From Oncomelania hupensis (Eukaryota > Mollusca > Gastropoda > Littorinimorpha > Pomatiopsidae), in contig CM072512.1 of assembly GCA_036898135.1 (NCBI GenBank), positions 36,596,272 to 36,660,271 on the forward strand: a DNA stretch of 64,000 bases. The letters run 5' to 3'. A program made the position numbers and the translations under genes. Below, in pieces: positions 57,668 to 64,000 of the stretch. The notes below the pieces were generated by a model. That model was given only the letters and a program-made list of their open reading frames with translations, had not been told where the DNA came from and ran no database searches. Position 1 is the first letter of the stretch. Each line of letters starts with the position of its first letter.

Positions 57668-58636
57668 GAGACAATTGAGACAATTGAGACAATTTAATAA
57701 TATTTGTCAGGCCACAAGGCCCACAACAAAGTGAGTTCACAGTTACAAAGTTACAAAGCCGACATCACAAACGTTTAACTAACATTCAAAGCATATACAA
57801 AACAAAGCAATAGCAACATTTCACAACAATAAGTAACGAATATATTACTCAGGACTGAGTGCCAAACATTAGTAAAGAAAACATATTTCAAAACACATAC
57901 ATCCCCCTCCCACACACACACAAACACACACACACCCACGACACACACACATACACTGCAATCCACTGTTCTGTGCAGAATGATCATCACAGATTTGCAA
58001 GAGCTGCATCTCTATCATTGTATGCTTTGGATACAAAAGTACATAGTTGACTGATTACCTTCTGACTTGTGTTATTGAGAAGTAAACACATTTTAAACAT
58101 ACAGGGTTGTCTAAAGTATTTTTTCTGTATGTACTGCGTACGTAGATCCGAGTACTTAGGACAAACAAGCAAGAAATGTATTTCAGTCTCAGGCACACCC
58201 TCACAAAACGGACAAAAAATATTTGGATCCTTACGTAAACCCTCATATTGGAGAAAATGATTACGTAGTGGTAACATACTAACATACCAATTCTAAATCT
58301 AGTGAAAATTTTGCGTGCGTGAATGCACTGAACATAACTGAAGTAAAGACGGAGTGATAGTGAAGAACAAAAAGACGAATAAACACTATAAAACGTGTGG
58401 GACTGAAGCGCAGCATGCCAGTCCTGATAAAAACAGTCTTTAAGGCGCTGCTTAAACTCAGCAATAAACAATTTAGTACTCCCAACTGATTGCGCTTCCC
58501 ACACCACTCCAAACCCATACCTGTACAAAACGTTTCTCACATTGCATGCCCACGTTGTGTAGTTTTGTCTTTGAAGAAAGAGCATCGTGTTATAGGCTTT
58601 TTTGGGGATTCTGGTATCATCCATGGAAACCACACG
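57665..58636 (-). pseudogene. LINE ORF2 C-terminal fragment 1
   Basis: The minus-strand reading starts at a truncated 5' edge near 58636 (SMDDTRIPKKAY, then YRYGFGVVWEAQSVG and EFKQRLKDCF). It shifts frame near 58280 and continues with FCPFCEGVPETEIHFLLVCP to a stop near 57987. The Cys-x2-Cys...His...Cys block is the RT-associated zinc-knuckle type that ends many LINE ORF2 proteins. The clade is uncertain. The 3' UTR ends in AATTGTCTC repeats at 57665-57690. Confidence 0.8.
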
Positions 58637-58646
58637 TAACCAGAAC

Positions 58647-60080
<1,434 letters not shown>

Positions 60081-60081
60081 A

Positions 60082-60083
<2 letters not shown>

Positions 60084-60170
<87 letters not shown>

Positions 60171-60182
60171 CACAGACAGACA
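60084..60182 (+). repeat. GA repeat and CAGA tract
   Basis: GA from about 60084 to 60155, then GACAGA repeats. Confidence 0.95.
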
Positions 60183-62277
60183 GACGGTGACAGAGAGATT
60201 GAATGGGATATAATTGTATAAACAACGAAAGAAAACGATTTCTTCCTCCTTTGTTTTTGTTCCCTGTAAACCATTGTACCTGCGATACTCTCTTTCGTAT
60301 GTCGTACTCTAAATAGGCATAACGCTTAAAGGGTATGTAGGCTTATGAACCGTCAGTTTTCTCCTTACTTCCACTTTTAACAAGGACCAACGTTTGAATA
60401 AGACGAGAGTCGATCAGTAAAGCTCTCAGCCTGACCACATGTCTGTACAATGTAATAATACATGATTGCTCAGTTTAACCTTTTGTGACCTCCGCAAACC
60501 TCTTCCAGTAATGTTTTAGCGCAGTAATCCATTCAATCCTGAAAGAAGACTGATGAATCTGGTACCTCTAAACCCACCTCAAATGCTTTCCAACTTCATC
60601 ATCGTTTGCAAAACATTGACAATAAAAACAGGCAAGTTTTTTTTTATTTGGATGAAGCGAGAGTTGAGAATGTTGGGGCATGACCTGGTGACCTGAAGAT
60701 GACAAGGGAGTGATTCGAAGCCGCAGTTGGATGCTGCATCCACAGACACTAGTCCTGTGTGTTATGAACAGGACGGTGGGTTATTCTGCAACACTTCCTG
60801 GCCACATTTCTGTGCATGTTTCTTTGAGAGTCTGTTTCGGCTGCTTTGAGCGAAGTTCGGAAGCTTAGCATTCACCAGCATCGATCTGGCCCTTTCCATG
60901 TAAAGGATTTTATCCTGAGCTTTTGTTCTTAGAAAAGAGGGGCGTTTCGATCTCCTTTTTTCTCAGTGACTGCTTTGTTAAATAAAGGGTATCTCCCGCT
61001 CTGAAAATCAAACACCGATAGTAGTAGTTCATAAAAGAAAAAAAAGAGAAATGTGGACTTTGTTGTTGTTGTTGATGTTGTTTGTTTTGGTTTTTTGCCA
61101 AACAATGATGCACATTTTCACATTTGACGAAGCCCTATGATCAGGAAATAAATTACAAGGTGCCGCGTCATGCTGATGTTAGCAAAATTGCAACAATAAC
61201 AACAAACAAACAAAAAGAATGTCATGCTGACACTAGAAAATGGCAAGCAAAACAAAGACAACCTCCCCCCCCCCCGGACCCCCCTCCATCCCCTAAATTT
61301 GGCTAGAGATTCCAAGTGAACCTCGTGTTTTCAAGTATTCTGGGAACGTGGGGTACTGTGTAAGCTGTGAAGCAGATGGATCATAAGAAATCTTACGTCC
61401 CCAAAAAGTGCATTTAAGGAATTCATTATAGAGTCTTCTGTGATACTTATTCCGTTTTAGGAGAAGGGAGGAGGGGGGGGGAGGCTGAGCCAATTAATCT
61501 TGAATTCTTTAATCTCATTACAAAAACAACATTAAAATGAAATAGCAAACTTATTGGTACGTCATTTCAATACATCTAACATAACTAGAGTTTTGCGGCA
61601 CGGCAGTAATCTAGTTTGGTAGTTTTTCTTTTCTTTTCTGAAAGATCTTATACAACATTTTGTGGATATTTTATTATATTTATTTATTTTATTTTATGTA
61701 ATGGCTATTCACATCTGTGATATTAGCAAATTTTATTAACATTTTATTCACTTTCGGGTCAAACCTGAGAGGTTGAGCTCTAGAAAAATATGTCCTGCAC
61801 TAGCATAACAACAATAACTACAGTAACGATACACAATCATGTTGCGTTGGTGTTGGTGTTGTTTTGGTGGCGGTAGAGTTCTTGGCGGTTTTGGTGACAT
61901 TCAATTCAGTGCACACAAACGAACATGCAACAGGGACAGTTCAAACAGCCGGAGATGTCGGTCCACAAGGTTCCATTCTGGGGGAAACTTCAACGGCCGA
62001 TCAGGTGTTTCAAATAATATAGTAATATTACTAATACATGAGGCTATCACGTGCCTTTTTCTTCAATCGAACTCAAAGCGCGGCGATCTGAAGAGATTGC
62101 TGTCACATAAAGCGGAAGAGAACTCAACGTTCATTTTCAAAAATTAGATTGATTGCATCTAATACCATTACTGAAGGAAAAGAGGAAACCGGTGTACCCA
62201 GAGAAAGCCCACGGTATTCTAAAAAGATAGTACCTAAGTTACGTAAGTTTGGCCAAGTGCACTTTAGAGAGAGAGGG
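60183..62277. other. No gene recognised
   Basis: Mixed AT-rich sequence. A CTCAAAGCGCGGCGATCT fragment at about 62075-62092 matches 23893-23910, and GAGGAAACCGGTGTACCCAG at 62183 matches, inverted, the motif near 22530, so 62070-62220 is probably a piece of a dispersed repeat. Confidence 0.5.
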
Positions 62278-62278
62278 G

Positions 62279-62311
<33 letters not shown>

Positions 62312-62325
62312 TGAGACAAACGGAC

Positions 62326-62393
<68 letters not shown>

Positions 62394-62408
62394 GGAGAGA
62401 GAGAGAGA
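62278..62408 (+). repeat. CAGA and GA repeats
   Basis: GACA units from 62278 to 62330, then GA to 62408. Confidence 0.95.
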
Positions 62409-62744
62409 TTCAAATTTAGATTTTACTTAGGCATTGTAGTCTATTGACTGCATGGAGGTCAGCTCAGAACAGAGCAATGTGTTCATAAACATGCACAGTG
62501 ACAACAACATTATGGTCTCATCAACATTATTTTCTTTTTTTATAAATACATAAATTAGGTAAAAGTTGGGTTCGGGCACGTCACAGGCTGCGACTACGCC
62601 TTCATCAGGGGAGGCGGCCCAGTATTTCCCAATAAAACGTGACAATAAAAATACAAAACACGCACACCCACACCCTCACACACACACACACACACACACA
62701 TTAAAAAAATTTTTTTTTTATCAAATCAAATTAAATCACGATTG

Positions 62745-63065
62745 GAAAGAGACTTGAAGAAACATCGAATCGCTTAAATATTTTGGCTTCCTTATAACTA
62801 AATGGGGCAAACTCTCATGAGGTTCACCACAGGCTGATCGTGTGAATGCCCCTAGAACCAGATCTCGAAGAAATGGAGAGAAATGGGCTACGTTTCTGCA
62901 CCAAGATGAAACTTTGTAGGTCTTTGGTGCTGCCCGTCCTACTGTAAGCATGCTGTCAGTGCTGGATCTTCATACCAGAGCCAGGTTAAAGCCCTTAGGC
63001 ATTTTTTAATGAACTGCAACCGCAAACTTGCGTAGAATTTCATTACAAAGAACGGTAAAAATCGC
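62745..63065 (+). pseudogene. Degraded LINE RT C-terminal remnant
   Basis: Across frames the reading gives SLKYFGFLITKWGKL, then KMKLCRSLVLPVLL, QCWIF and FNELQPQTCVEF. These follow the order FKYLG..., K-LY-SLV...LLYG-E-W and F---C-R-L of RTE-like RTs. Several stops are present and no tail is seen. This is an old copy, not close to the GGATA-tailed family. Confidence 0.5.
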
Positions 63066-64000
63066 TACAACACATACATTTATAACTCGGTTGATGCAAG
63101 ACTCCTTTGATTTTAAGTCGAAACTGGGCAAAATGATGGTATAGATGCATTTAAATGACCTTCATTGGCACATAAACACGCTCTGAGCACAAATATCAAG
63201 GATTGTGTCCAAGCCAAAGAGGTCTGTATTGATGTTTGGTGGAGTGGAGCGCAAATCAAACAAACGACAAACAAAGGACACACAAAACCAAAAACAAAAT
63301 AATTATATTTAAAAAAAAATACACCCCCACAAAGTAAACAATCGCCGTTTCCGTAGTTCTTCTTTTTAAAAAAATGTAGTCGATTAACGTCTTCATCATC
63401 ATAATCATAATCATCATCATCATCACCATCATCAGTACAACTTTAAATTAATCTGATAGAATATATAAAACTCGATGCAACAACAGTTATCATCATTATC
63501 ATCATCCCCCCTTCTTCTTCCTTCGCCTCGCTTTCGTTTTGCTCCCCCTTCTGCTTCTGCCAGAGGCAAAACATCAATGTGAGCCTACAACACACGTGAA
63601 GTGGATCGACCAAACAAACAAACAAAAATAGCTTTCTTCCCCTTTTTTTTAAATTTTTTAACACGACTGTTTTACCAACATTACAGTATGTTCCAGGTGT
63701 TTTTGTAAGTATATCACTTGGCGAAATAAAGTCTGTTATCCTGAGCTGACGAGGTTGTTTGCTTTAATCAAGCCAATTACTCACAGATTTGTTCCAGTTT
63801 TTCAAATACGATTTTTTACAATTTATTTCTTCTAAGCAAACATATAATAAGCTTAGTATGTGGAACGAAGGGGAAAAAATCCAAACAGGGATTTCAGGGG
63901 AAAATAGATTAATGAGCAAACGTCTCTTTAAAAAAAATAATTTAACGAAAACACTCTTACGCTTTGTGGTCTTTGACACGTTCTGAATTAATAGGGGGAG
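63066..64000. other. No gene; short ATC tract and dispersed repeat end
   Basis: ATC repeats at 63393-63433 are followed by GTACAACTTTAAATTAATCT at 63434-63482, the same short repeat type as at 16878-16922. Nothing else is supported. Confidence 0.5.

Noticed and set aside
61839..62147. A 102-codon plus-strand frame as a gene
   Set aside because: It ends in dispersed-repeat sequence and has no recognisable domain.

Overview
This window looks like repeat-dense intergenic or intronic DNA from a large animal genome, most likely a mollusc or other marine invertebrate. The basis is long simple repeats of many kinds, many 5'-truncated LINE fragments of several clades, a Ty3/gypsy element, a pogo/Tigger-type DNA transposon remnant, TTAGGG-like arrays, and no compact gene arrangement. 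The organism is an inference; nothing in the sequence names a species. I see no intact host gene that I can call with confidence. The only long intact reading frame belongs to a retrotransposon.

Layout. 1-6 kb: an RTE-like LINE 3' fragment, then a 1.16-kb higher-order repeat built of a roughly 40-bp minisatellite. Its units carry a 70-bp exon-like segment between AG and GTAAGT, with an inverted copy and a SANT/Myb-like C-terminal reading frame nearby. 6-16 kb: dispersed repeats, a 2.6-kb broken RTE-like LINE with endonuclease and reverse transcriptase motifs, and a three-level nest of insertions at 13.1-15.7 kb. 16-26 kb: a frameshifted THAP-domain exon, a block of trinucleotide repeats, a CR1/L2-type LINE end, a near-palindromic hairpin element and further RTE fragments.

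26.1-33.0 kb: a recent Ty3/gypsy insertion with two 1.42-kb LTRs that differ by 2 substitutions and one 2-bp indel. It has a tRNA-Pro type primer-binding site and one open 1200-codon frame ordered gag, CCHC knuckle, protease, integrase, RNase H. The reverse transcriptase polymerase domain is absent although the frame is open. Integrase lying before RNase H, together with a SCAN-like capsid segment, points to the Gmr1-like lineage.

33-46 kb: a deleted Tigger-like element, an I/Nimb-like LINE 3' end, three complete copies of a non-coding retroelement of about 0.7 kb (here called R700) with 12-13 bp target duplications in two of them, and long microsatellites. 46-47.5 kb: a large foldback element with arms of about 0.4 kb packed with a TAAATAATGCATTATTTA palindrome. 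43.9 and 50.7 kb: two related elements that carry a TTAGGG-like array beside a TTTTGACGTCAAAA palindrome. 51-64 kb: another broken RTE copy with a nested insertion, a further R700 copy, two LINE ORF2 C-terminal fragments each set between GA microsatellites, and unannotated sequence.

The elements do not form a pathway. They record repeated mobile-element insertion, often into microsatellites. RTE-like LINEs use a GGATA-repeat tail, R700 uses AATC or AACT tails, and the gypsy copy sits in a TC repeat. Most coordinates of fragments are by eye and accurate to about 10-30 bp, except where a target duplication fixes the ends.
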